A DNA stretch of 39,070 nucleotides. It comes from Oscillospiraceae bacterium (GTDB lineage Bacteria > Bacillota > Clostridia > Oscillospirales > Ruminococcaceae). Each line of letters starts with the position of its first letter. The stretch's first letter is position 1. Below are positions 1-6,066 of the stretch, in pieces. A program made the position numbers and the translations under genes. The stretch is from contig WQYC01000025.1 in assembly GCA_009781425.1 (NCBI GenBank), forward strand, positions 1-39,070, read 5' to 3'. A model generated the notes under the pieces. That model was not told the DNA's origin and ran no database searches. It worked only from the letters and a program-made list of their open reading frames with translations.

Positions 1-555
1 CCCCAACACCACCCTAACAATCCCCCGACTCTTCTCATCAGCCCTATCAAACGCAAGCGCTACCGCCCTCGCCTCCACCGAAATCTCTGCAGGCACATAA
101 GCCTTTTCCCCCGTCCAAGTCTCAAGCGGCACATCTAACTTATCGCTCAGCAGTAAAGCCAACGGCAGCGGCGCGTCCTTCATGCGCTTGAAAATAATCG
201 ACCGCACCTGCGAATCGGTCAGCCCCGTCACCCGCACAATCCCCGGAATATCCAGCCCCATTTCAGCCGTAACATCAATAAAAATCTTGTAAAACAGCTT
301 CTTCTTTGCTTTCGAGCCGAGTTCAAGGAAGCTGTTTTCTTCTTTTGCGTCGCCCATCATATAATCGAGCGAAACGTTCAGCTTCTTCGCGTATTCGGCG
401 GCAACAGAGACCTTCGGCGCACGTTGATTCGTCTCATAACGGCTTAAAACCTGCTTAGAAGTCCCCAAGACCTTGCCGAGTTCCTCCAACGATAACCCTT
501 GTTCTTTCCGAATCTGACGCAATCTGTCCCCGAATGTTACTAATTTTTCCTGCAT
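1..555 (-). CDS. XRE-family helix-turn-helix regulator, 3' end cut by window edge
   Basis: Reading the minus strand from the ATG at 555 gives 185 codons open to the window edge. It starts MQEKLVTFGDRLRQIRKEQG and has a classic XRE helix-turn-helix at about residues 8-62 (LSLEELGKVLGTSKQVLSRYE, then the NVSLDYMMG end). A second region at about 80-150 (DIPGIVRVTGLTDSQVRSII) looks like another DNA-binding or dimerisation unit. The tail EARAVALAFDRADEKSRGIVR resembles the end of many phage and element XRE repressors. An AGGAG ribosome site precedes the ATG and a 17-nt-spaced promoter lies upstream. It is divergent from the 674 gene, so it may be the control switch of the mobile element; that role is inferred. 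Confidence 0.85.
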   Translation of the reverse strand, partial: MQEKLVTFGDRLRQIRKEQGLSLEELGKVLGTSKQVLSRYETNQRAPKVSVAAEYAKKLNVSLDYMMGDAKEENSFLELGSKAKKKLFYKIFIDVTAEMGLDIPGIVRVTGLTDSQVRSIIFKRMKDAPLPLALLLSDKLDVPLETWTGEKAYVPAEISVEARAVALAFDRADEKSRGIVRVVLG

Positions 556-584
556 TTCACGTACTCCTGTCTGTTGATGCTAAC

Positions 585-613
585 AGTATAACACATTCAG
601 TCACCAATTGCAA
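585..613 (-). promoter_or_regulatory. Promoter for the XRE regulator
   Basis: Minus strand: -35 TTGCAA (608-613) and -10 TATACT (585-590), spaced 17 nt, about 30 nt upstream of the ATG at 555. It is back to back with the plus promoter at 646-674, so one operator here could control both genes. Confidence 0.6.
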
Positions 614-645
614 CACTATTGTCGAAATATGGGATACGATTTATC

Positions 646-674
646 TTGACATTAATCGCATTGTTGGGTATGAT
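646..674 (+). promoter_or_regulatory. Near-consensus promoter reading right into the mobile element
   Basis: TTGACA (646-651), 17 nt, TATGAT (669-674). Transcription would start near 681, which falls after the furthest upstream TTG start (674) of the following ORF. The real start of that gene is therefore probably downstream. Confidence 0.65.
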
Positions 675-1780
675 TGATATGTAATCTGCAGAATTACGCG
701 CCACAAACGTCACCGTATAGGCGATATTTGAGACGAAAGGAGTTGATTCTATTCAACAAACTCAATGAAAACCAGCTTTTCCTGATTATGCACTTGTGTC
801 AATATCAAACGCTGGACTATCAAACCTGTCTGCTTTCGCTGAATTCGGGCGATAAAATCAAAGCGTCATACGCTTTCCGCCCGCTGACGAAAAACAAATA
901 TATTTCAAAACACAAGGACAGCAGCGTACATATTTTATCCAAAGGAAGAGCGTTGTTCTCGAAAACTAAACCGTTAGTTACATTAGGCGGTGGGAGTAAA
1001 CAGCGTATTAATTCCATTTCACGAACTGCGATGTATTTGAAGCTCGCTGGATTCAAAAGCGTTTCCGAGCCCGATTCAAGCAGTGGGTTTTTCATTCCGT
1101 CAACCTGTTGGCGAAATATCCGCCACGGAATCCTCAGTAACGTGAAGTTCACGGGTATGTTCTGCGTTGGGGAGCTACGATTAGCGGTATATGACATCGG
1201 CGACGGTAAAATGGACTGGCAAATTCGGGCAGAGAGGTCGCTGTTTTATCCGCGCTTCGGCGAAGAATTCAAAACAACTGCCACGGGAATGTTGTTGATT
1301 TGCGATGAAGACAAACGTGTCGAAATCGCCAAGCGAATTATCAAGGAAACCATGTGGCACAGGAAACGGCTGATTGAATATGAAAGCTACGAGGAACGCC
1401 ACCGTCCCGTGAAATACAGCCGCGCGCCGATACGCGTCGCGCATTATTTTGAGCACGTGTATCTGACGACACCGAGCAGAATAGGTAGGACGCTCGCCAA
1501 CATTCGGGAAGAGCAGAAATGCATCAAGAAATATCGCAGTAATGCTGATTACAGCAACCACAACAACAAGGACTGCGATTTTTATGCAGGCTCACAGAGG
1601 ATTTATGTCAACCTCACGACAGATTTATTGAAATATGTCTATTTCTTCACGCAGGTAAAGGAAGATTACGAGAACGGCAGAACGAACTACGCGTTAATCA
1701 CACAAACCGAGGATTTACCGATTGCGGAAATGTATCCGAAATTATCAGAATTGGAAGGGTGGGAAATTTATGAGTATTAA
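674..1780 (+). CDS. Mobile-element protein with N-terminal winged-helix-like region, function unknown
   Basis: The open frame runs from a TTG at 674 to 1780 (up to 368 aa). The start is uncertain. The 646-674 promoter would begin its transcript after 674, an AAAGGAG lies at 736-742, and the first in-frame ATG is at 788. Residues about 28-95 look like a winged helix: NENQLFLIMHLCQYQTLDYQ, then a wing-like stretch ending VHILSKGRALF. This resembles the N-terminus of replication-relaxation-type proteins of Gram-positive mobile elements, although I cannot assign the family. The remainder is basic and rich in Arg and Tyr, with no catalytic motif I recognise. It overlaps the next gene by 11 nt, so the two are probably translationally coupled. 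Its position between an XRE regulator and a serine recombinase suggests an element maintenance or regulatory role (inferred). Confidence 0.7.
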   Translation: MICNLQNYAPQTSPYRRYLRRKELILFNKLNENQLFLIMHLCQYQTLDYQTCLLSLNSGDKIKASYAFRPLTKNKYISKHKDSSVHILSKGRALFSKTKPLVTLGGGSKQRINSISRTAMYLKLAGFKSVSEPDSSSGFFIPSTCWRNIRHGILSNVKFTGMFCVGELRLAVYDIGDGKMDWQIRAERSLFYPRFGEEFKTTATGMLLICDEDKRVEIAKRIIKETMWHRKRLIEYESYEERHRPVKYSRAPIRVAHYFEHVYLTTPSRIGRTLANIREEQKCIKKYRSNADYSNHNNKDCDFYAGSQRIYVNLTTDLLKYVYFFTQVKEDYENGRTNYALITQTEDLPIAEMYPKLSELEGWEIYEY

Positions 1781-2180
1781 TGAAATTGTAAGAAGCGCAG
1801 TTTTAAAGGACATGGTAGTGCTTGAAATTAAAGAAGCATTGCCGCCGAGCAAGAAATTAAACTCATCGCTGCATGATTATTGGATTGATTTAATTCATGC
1901 GGCAATCGGACAGGCTGCGTTTGGGCAAAAACTGCCCAAATTCGAGAAAGCCTTCGTCCTAATTGAAATCACCGCGCCGAAGTACACAGATAATACACAG
2001 CTTTGGGACACCTCGAACCGCTCAATCAATCTGTTTATTAATAACCTCAAAGGTATATTTTTTAAAGACGATAATTTTGAACACATGGCGTTCGGTGTTG
2101 TCGGGTGTTGGGGTGAAGCAGGCAAAATTGTAATAAAAATTATGCCGTTTGAAAGATTTGCGGAATTAATTAAGAATTAA
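1770..2180 (+). CDS. Mobile-element protein, possible distant RusA-like fold
   Basis: 136 aa from the ATG at 1770 (MSINEIVRSAVLKD), preceded by GGAAGGGTGGG inside the end of the upstream gene, which it overlaps by 11 nt. I rejected the longer start at 1722 because the 1770 ATG has the ribosome site. The C-terminal half (WDTSNRSINLFINNLKGIF, then FKDDNFEHM and a Gly/Val strand) follows the spacing of RusA Holliday-junction resolvases: Asp/Asn, a helix with Lys, then DD before a final strand. The basic catalytic surroundings are poorly kept, so this is only a suggestion. If correct, the product would act on branched DNA during element replication. Otherwise it is an uncharacterised element protein. 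Confidence 0.65.
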   Translation: MSINEIVRSAVLKDMVVLEIKEALPPSKKLNSSLHDYWIDLIHAAIGQAAFGQKLPKFEKAFVLIEITAPKYTDNTQLWDTSNRSINLFINNLKGIFFKDDNFEHMAFGVVGCWGEAGKIVIKIMPFERFAELIKN

Positions 2181-2259
2181 TAAAAAGGCAAAAAACCAAT
2201 CTTAATCAACATAAAAGACCGTACAGAAGTTGGGCGGTAAATTGAGAATCTGAAATATC

Positions 2260-2400
2260 ATGGGGAACATAAAAAACACAGGAGAAGTTGTTCTAATCTG
2301 CATTATAACTGTATTATTCGCAATGTTATGCAAAGGTGAAAACCGCGAAAATATGAGGAGTTATGGCAAAGAACAAAGGGTGCGTGAACGGCAGAAATAG
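2260..2400 (+). CDS. Possible 46-residue membrane peptide in the element
   Basis: ATG at 2260 to TAG at 2400 encodes MGNIKNTGEVVLICIITVLF followed by a charged tail (GENRENMRSYGKEQRVRERQK). One hydrophobic segment covers about residues 9-24. The ribosome site is weak, so expression is uncertain. A 31-residue Arg-rich frame (ATG at 2363) overlaps its end and terminates on the ATG at 2455, which could couple the three. No family recognised. Confidence 0.3.
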   Translation: MGNIKNTGEVVLICIITVLFAMLCKGENRENMRSYGKEQRVRERQK

Positions 2401-2454
2401 CGCGAGGAGGCGTAGCCGACGAGCGTGGAGGCAGAAAGGGGGAAGTGAAATCCC

Positions 2455-2682
2455 ATGAGAAAGTTCCGGCAAATATGCAACTGGCTCTACACAAGATTCT
2501 GTGATACCAAAGGCTGTATCGACATACACATTAAGAAAGTACAGCCTAAAGGTAATTGCATGAAGAAACGAGAGCGCACGCATACAATTAAAAATATATA
2601 CAAAGAAAACAATAAAAGCGCGAAAGAAATTTTAATGCGCTCGTTCCTCTTGTATTTAAAGCAAAAATGTGATATGATATAA
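2455..2682 (+). CDS. Small basic protein directly upstream of the recombinase
   Basis: 75 aa from the ATG at 2455 (MRKFRQICNWLYTRF). The AAAGGGGGA lies about 13 nt upstream, a long spacing. An internal ATG at 2560 (MKKRERTHTIKNIYKENN, 41 aa) has an AAAGG at a better distance and may be the true start. The C-terminus (SAKEILMRSFLLYLK) is an amphipathic helix. The frame ends inside the promoter of the serine recombinase. Small basic proteins beside a large serine integrase are sometimes the directionality factor needed for excision; this is position-based inference only. Confidence 0.4.
   Translation: MRKFRQICNWLYTRFCDTKGCIDIHIKKVQPKGNCMKKRERTHTIKNIYKENNKSAKEILMRSFLLYLKQKCDMI
2650..2678 (+). 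promoter_or_regulatory. Promoter for the serine recombinase
   Basis: -35 TTGTAT (2650-2655), 17 nt, -10 TATGAT (2673-2678). The -10 is strong and the -35 is weak. It is followed at once by a perfect 8-bp inverted repeat. Confidence 0.55.
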
Positions 2683-2700
2683 GCGATGATGGTCGCTTAT
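2679..2700 (+). promoter_or_regulatory. Inverted repeat over the recombinase transcription start
   Basis: ATAAGCGA (2679-2686), a 6-nt spacer, then TCGCTTAT (2693-2700), a perfect 8-bp palindrome. It overlaps the predicted transcription start and lies just before the AGGAGG of the recombinase. It could be an operator or a leader hairpin limiting recombinase expression. Confidence 0.5.
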
Positions 2701-2714
2701 TTTAGGAGGTACAA

Positions 2715-4286
2715 ATGTACGCTGAAATAAGAAACCCAATAAATTTCAAGGTTGCACTATACATACGATTATCAAAGGAGGACGATAACGAAAAGGAATC
2801 CGAAAGCGTTACTAATCAGCGCAGCTTGCTTTACGATTACACGAGCAAAAACAAGCTTTATGTTGTGGACGAATACGTAGACGACGGCATTTCCGGTACA
2901 AGCTTCGACCGCCCGAGCTTCAACCGCATGATTCGCGACATCGAGAATAAGCGAATCAATATGGTCATAACCAAGGATATGTCGCGGCTCGGCAGAGATT
3001 ACATTATGACCGGGCATTACATGGAGCGTTACTTCCCGGAGAACAACGTGCGTTATGTTTCTCTTCTCGACGGAATCGATACGTTTTCGGACAGCGGGGC
3101 GAACGACATAACACCGTTCAAGGCAATCATGAATGATATGTACGCAAAGGATATTTCAAAGAAAATCACAAGCGTAAAGCGCGCGAAACAGGAAAAAGGC
3201 TTGTTTATCGGCTCAAAAGCTCCGTTCGGGTACAAGACGCTTCCCAACGACAAAAACAGATTCATGATTGACGAGCCCGCCGCCGAGGTTGTAAAAAAGA
3301 TGTTCGCGCTTGCATTTAACGGGCTCTCCTGCGGGAAAATACGAGAATATTTAAACAAAAACAAGGTTGTCCCGCCGTCCGAATACGCAAACGTCAAGTG
3401 CGGACGGAAAGGTCCCTACTCGGGAACATGGAGCAGCGAGCGGGTGTCGGCGACCTTGAAAAATCAAGTCTACATAGGCAACATGGTGCAGCGGCGCAAG
3501 AAAAAAGTAAGCTATAAATCAAAAAAATGCACATCGCTTCCGCCCGAGGAATGGGTCATCGTTGAGAACACGCACGAGCCGATTATCGACAGGCAGGTTT
3601 TCGACACAGTGCAGATGTTAATCGCAAAGCGAACCTATACGCGAAGCCGAACGCACGATTATCTTTTAAAAGGCTTGATTCACTGCAAGGAGTGCGGTTA
3701 CGTATTTAATGTTGTTTGCAGAAAGCTTGCGGGCGGCAAGGACGTGCTGTATTTTCTGTGCCAAACTCATCAGCGTTTCCCGTCTAATTCAAAATGTTCG
3801 TTGCATTATTTTAGAGTCGACGCGATTGAAGAAAGCGTTTTGCAATGCGTCAGAGCAGTCTGCGAAAAATACCTTGACCTTTCAGAAATGCGGCAGCTCG
3901 GCAAGCAATATTTAAGCGAGCGTAAAGAGCCCGACAACAAAAACGCTCTCGCAGAAATCGAGAATAAAACAACCGAACTTACTAAAAAATTAGACAGCGT
4001 TTACGAGGATAAGCTGAGCGGGATTTTATCACCGGAGGACTTTGAGCGGATTTACGAAAAAATTAAAACCGAGCGTGAGGCTCTGTGCAAAAAACTGCAA
4101 GCAATGCAAAATAAAACAAAAACCGAAGTAAATACTTCGGCTCAGGCGAAAAAGCTCGCGGAACGCTTCTTAAAAGAAATCGACGTAAACAAAGAACTGA
4201 TGTTCAGCTTAATCGACAGAATCGACGTGTCAAAAGACGGCGAAATAGCGATTAACTGGGCGTTTGCGAGCATTGACGATAAGTAA
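2715..4286 (+). CDS. Large serine recombinase (integrase/excisionase of the element)
   Basis: 523 aa with a strong AGGAGG 6 nt before the ATG. It catalyses site-specific integration or excision through a 5' phosphoserine link. The resolvase domain (about residues 12-150) carries the nucleophile in YIRLSKED (Ser20), GISGTSFDRPSF and DMSRLGRD with its catalytic arginines. The recombinase domain (about 160-290) includes KAPFGYKTLP. A zinc-ribbon region has CKECGY near 325 followed by later Cys/His, and a coiled coil (about 400-470, ALAEIENKTTELTKKL) precedes the C-terminus. This is the TnpX/TndX-like architecture. The stop lies only about 14 nt from the junction with cotJC homology, as expected for an integrase next to its attachment site. 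Confidence 0.95.
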   Translation: MYAEIRNPINFKVALYIRLSKEDDNEKESESVTNQRSLLYDYTSKNKLYVVDEYVDDGISGTSFDRPSFNRMIRDIENKRINMVITKDMSRLGRDYIMTGHYMERYFPENNVRYVSLLDGIDTFSDSGANDITPFKAIMNDMYAKDISKKITSVKRAKQEKGLFIGSKAPFGYKTLPNDKNRFMIDEPAAEVVKKMFALAFNGLSCGKIREYLNKNKVVPPSEYANVKCGRKGPYSGTWSSERVSATLKNQVYIGNMVQRRKKKVSYKSKKCTSLPPEEWVIVENTHEPIIDRQVFDTVQMLIAKRTYTRSRTHDYLLKGLIHCKECGYVFNVVCRKLAGGKDVLYFLCQTHQRFPSNSKCSLHYFRVDAIEESVLQCVRAVCEKYLDLSEMRQLGKQYLSERKEPDNKNALAEIENKTTELTKKLDSVYEDKLSGILSPEDFERIYEKIKTEREALCKKLQAMQNKTKTEVNTSAQAKKLAERFLKEIDVNKELMFSLIDRIDVSKDGEIAINWAFASIDDK

Positions 4287-4320
4287 GGACGTAATTGTCG
4301 GGCATAGTAAACCGCTGGGA
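4287..4320. other. Predicted right attachment junction (attR) of the element
   Basis: On the minus strand the conserved CotJC coding sequence continues to the Met-Pro codons at 4300-4305, then departs from the family into element sequence just outside the recombinase stop. The crossover should lie at roughly 4290-4310. The partner junction (attL) with the rest of cotJC must be left of the window. The exact core dinucleotide cannot be set from one end. Confidence 0.6.
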
Positions 4321-4449
4321 AAGATAGCGCAAACTCGCGCCGAGCTCGCCATCGGGTCCGCCATACTGACTCAAAATAAACCCCGCCAGCTTCGGATTCT
4401 TATTATGTATTCTTACAGGCATCTGCGTTCTTTTCTCAAATATAAACAT
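4300..4449 (-). pseudogene. cotJC: cotJC (manganese-catalase-like spore coat protein), 5' portion only, interrupted by the element
   Basis: From the ATG at 4449 the minus strand encodes MFIFEKRTQMPVRIHNKNPK, then LAGFILSQYGGPDGELGASL and RYLSQRFTMP: 50 residues matching the start of CotJC proteins. CotJC is normally about 190-200 aa with di-manganese ligands further on, all missing here. After Met-Pro the frame runs 15 unrelated codons into the end of the recombinase gene. A ribosome site (AAAGGAT/AGGGG) and an 8-nt spacing from cotJB are intact. It is either broken or, as with skin-like elements, restored by excision in the mother cell; the second option is inference. Confidence 0.85.
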
Positions 4450-4457
4450 ATTTACCC

Positions 4458-4724
4458 CTAAATCCTTTCCGACGGCCACGCGCCGTCAAGCCAATCCCAC
4501 TCACCCTCATGTCCCGCACTGCAGGCGCGCAGAGGATAGCAACAGCTTTCAAAAGCCTCGCGACAGGCTTCGCTTTGGTTGCAAGCCTCGCGGAACATCT
4601 CTAATGCGGCTTCATCGTCGGGGTGCGTGTCTAAGTAGAGATTGAGGTCGTGCGCGAAGAAAGATGCCTCGCAGAGCTTATCCATCAGCGCGGAGCACTC
4701 TTGTTTATTGAATTTACTTGCCAT
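4458..4724 (-). CDS. cotJB: Spore coat protein CotJB
   Basis: 88 aa from the ATG at 4724 (MASKFNKQECSALMDKLCEA), chosen over the upstream ATG at 4748 because GAGGGGGAT precedes it. The CotJB family signature LYLDTHPDDEAALEMF is at about residues 29-44, and the C-terminus WDWLDGAWPSE matches the family's W-x-W-(I/L)-(D/E)-G-x-WP ending. It is thought to act with CotJA and CotJC as a coat or coat-associated complex in the mother cell. It overlaps the end of cotJA by 11 nt and is followed 8 nt later by the interrupted cotJC. It is richer in Cys (six) than the Bacillus proteins. Confidence 0.85.
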   Translation of the reverse strand: MASKFNKQECSALMDKLCEASFFAHDLNLYLDTHPDDEAALEMFREACNQSEACREAFESCCYPLRACSAGHEGEWDWLDGAWPSERI

Positions 4725-4896
4725 TCCAAATCCCCCTCGTATAATCATTTATGCCGATGTTCAACTCGGGGAAAATTGTCCCCTCTGCGAGAGCGCGCTT
4801 CGGCGGATAAACCTTGCCGAGCCGCTGAGGTATGACAAAAGCGTAGCCGACACGCGGCGAGTTCGCTTTGTCAATTCTTCTTGTTATATTTTGCAT
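4714..4896 (-). CDS. cotJA: Spore coat-associated protein CotJA
   Basis: 60 aa with AAAGGAG before the ATG at 4896. The segment VGYAFVIPQRLGKVYPPKRALAEGTIFPEL is the CotJA signature (x-AY-x-P-x-Q ... Y-x-P-x-x-AL-x-x-GTIFPEL). It is the first gene of the cotJABC operon and overlaps cotJB. Expression is expected in the mother cell during sporulation, and a GCATA-NNN-TA motif sits just upstream. Confidence 0.85.
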   Translation of the reverse strand: MQNITRRIDKANSPRVGYAFVIPQRLGKVYPPKRALAEGTIFPELNIGINDYTRGIWNGK

Positions 4897-4921
4897 AGAA
4901 TTTCTCCTTTCGTGTTTAATT

Positions 4922-4977
4922 TATTTTATGCTTATAATAAAAGTCGGTGTCACGTTTGCGGCTACTTGCATAATCTA
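4922..4977. promoter_or_regulatory. Divergent sporulation-type promoters (SigE/SigK-like -10 boxes)
   Basis: Minus strand: GCATAAAATA (4922-4931, read in reverse) lies about 26 nt upstream of cotJA, with CACC about 15-17 nt further up. Plus strand: GCATAATCTA (4968-4977) lies 45 nt upstream of the small peptide gene, with an AC about 15 nt before it. Both -10 boxes fit the CATA-NNN-TA of SigK promoters and resemble SigE. No good SigA promoter is seen. The assignment is from sequence alone. Confidence 0.45.
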
Positions 4978-5022
4978 TATTACGACACAAAACGTCACAA
5001 TAAAACAAAGGAGGAACATATT

Positions 5023-5121
5023 ATGCCATTTTTCAACAGAGGTCGCTTTATTCCCTGGTGGACGGTAGGCTACGTCAGACACAACAGAAGAAATTGCGGC
5101 TGCAGACGCGGCTGGTGGTAA
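5023..5121 (+). CDS. 32-residue aromatic/basic Cys-containing peptide, possible coat component
   Basis: A very strong ribosome site (AAAGGAGG, 8 nt spacing) precedes the ATG at 5023. The product begins MPFFNRGRFIPWWTVGYV and ends RRNCGCRRGWW. It has 4 Trp, 7 Arg and a CGC pair and no hydrophobic membrane segment. A terminator follows 8 nt after the stop, making a complete one-gene unit. Divergence from cotJA and a sporulation-like -10 box suggest a small spore protein; no family is recognised. Confidence 0.6.
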   Translation: MPFFNRGRFIPWWTVGYVRHNRRNCGCRRGWW

Positions 5122-5129
5122 AAAGAAAC

Positions 5130-5155
5130 GGGGCTGAGATTTAACTCTCAGCCCC
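5130..5155. terminator. Bidirectional terminator
   Basis: A 10-bp perfect stem, GGGGCTGAGA (5130-5139) and TCTCAGCCCC (5146-5155), with a 6-nt loop. It is flanked by an A-rich left side and a TTAAAG right side. It serves the plus-strand peptide gene and the minus-strand secreted protein ending at 5170. Confidence 0.8.
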
Positions 5156-5169
5156 TTAAAGTTTTGCTG

Positions 5170-6045
5170 TTACAAATCTATCCACATCGCGGGACGAATT
5201 GCACCTTCTTCGGCGACATTATCACCGCTTACGTTGAGTGTGCCGTCGTTATAAATACCTGCGGCAATATAAGTATCGGAACCGGGCGACCTAAGCCACC
5301 AAAAACAACCGAAGCCATTCGGGTTTGTGCTCCTGTTACCGCACCAATTAAATGAACAGCTTATACAAAACGCCCTGCGCGCACTGTTAAACTGGTCGTC
5401 TATCCACCACGCTTCTGCCGGTCTGTTTTGTAATTGCCCGCTATCGCCGAAGTATTTTACAACCTCATCAATACTCAGCAGGAAAATATAATCCGCTGTA
5501 TCCTCGCCGCCCGACGCTCCGAACCATTGATTATCTGCATTAGTAATCGTCGTCTGTTGAATTTTAGCTCTGTCGGTTGAATTGAAGCTGTTGTAAAACT
5601 CATCGTTAAGCCACTTGCGGATTTCGCTGACTGACCATACGTGATAACGTCCCGAGCCTTGGCTGAAAATCCTTTTTTCTAAGAGCCTGTCGGACAAAAT
5701 CAACGCCCTGCCGTCCTTTACTTCAAGCACCCGCCAGTCATAACCGCCGAATTTAATTACACTGCCGACGCTTACAGCACCTATTGCAGCAGGCGCATTT
5801 GCTGTTCCCGTATCAGCGGGTACTGTTATCCCTGCCGCCGCTCGCAGAATCCTTAATGCGTCGGTGGTTGAAGGTGTCCCCGTTATACCGAATTTTGTAG
5901 CTTGTTCTGCTGTGAGCGTAATTAATCCCGCCGCCGCTCTAAGTACTGTGAGCGCGTCTGCTGTTGTCAGGTCTGAAGCCGAGGCTGTCACGGGAAACGA
6001 TAACATCATCGCTATGATGAGTAAAATTGAAATTACCTTTTTCAT
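5170..6045 (-). CDS. Secreted protein: dockerin-like module plus DUF6273 domain
   Basis: 291 aa with AAGGAGG before the ATG. A signal peptide (about 1-23, MKKVISILLIIAMMLSFPVTASA) is followed by two dockerin-type helices, LTTADALTVLRAAAGLI (about 25-42) and STTDALRILRAAAGI (about 59-73). The Ca-binding loop is reduced to GITGTP rather than D-x-N-x-D-G. Residues about 92-291 match DUF6273: VIKFGGYDWRVLEVKDGRAL, then WLNDEFYNSF, WWLRSPG and the terminal RPAMWIDL. It starts 21 nt after the GH94 stop, so the two are probably cotranscribed. The N-terminal module recurs in the 14930 gene. The function is unknown; it is probably extracellular. Confidence 0.85.
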   Translation of the reverse strand: MKKVISILLIIAMMLSFPVTASASDLTTADALTVLRAAAGLITLTAEQATKFGITGTPSTTDALRILRAAAGITVPADTGTANAPAAIGAVSVGSVIKFGGYDWRVLEVKDGRALILSDRLLEKRIFSQGSGRYHVWSVSEIRKWLNDEFYNSFNSTDRAKIQQTTITNADNQWFGASGGEDTADYIFLLSIDEVVKYFGDSGQLQNRPAEAWWIDDQFNSARRAFCISCSFNWCGNRSTNPNGFGCFWWLRSPGSDTYIAAGIYNDGTLNVSGDNVAEEGAIRPAMWIDL

Positions 6046-6066
6046 TTAAGAATCCTCCTTAAAGTT

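Noticed and set aside
2715-4286. Transposase-type insertion sequence
   Set aside because: The protein is a large serine recombinase with resolvase, recombinase and zinc-ribbon regions. No terminal inverted repeats are seen in the window.
4642-5121. 159-residue plus-strand ORF across cotJ
   Set aside because: It is antisense to cotJB and cotJA and simply shares the frame of the 32-residue peptide at its end.
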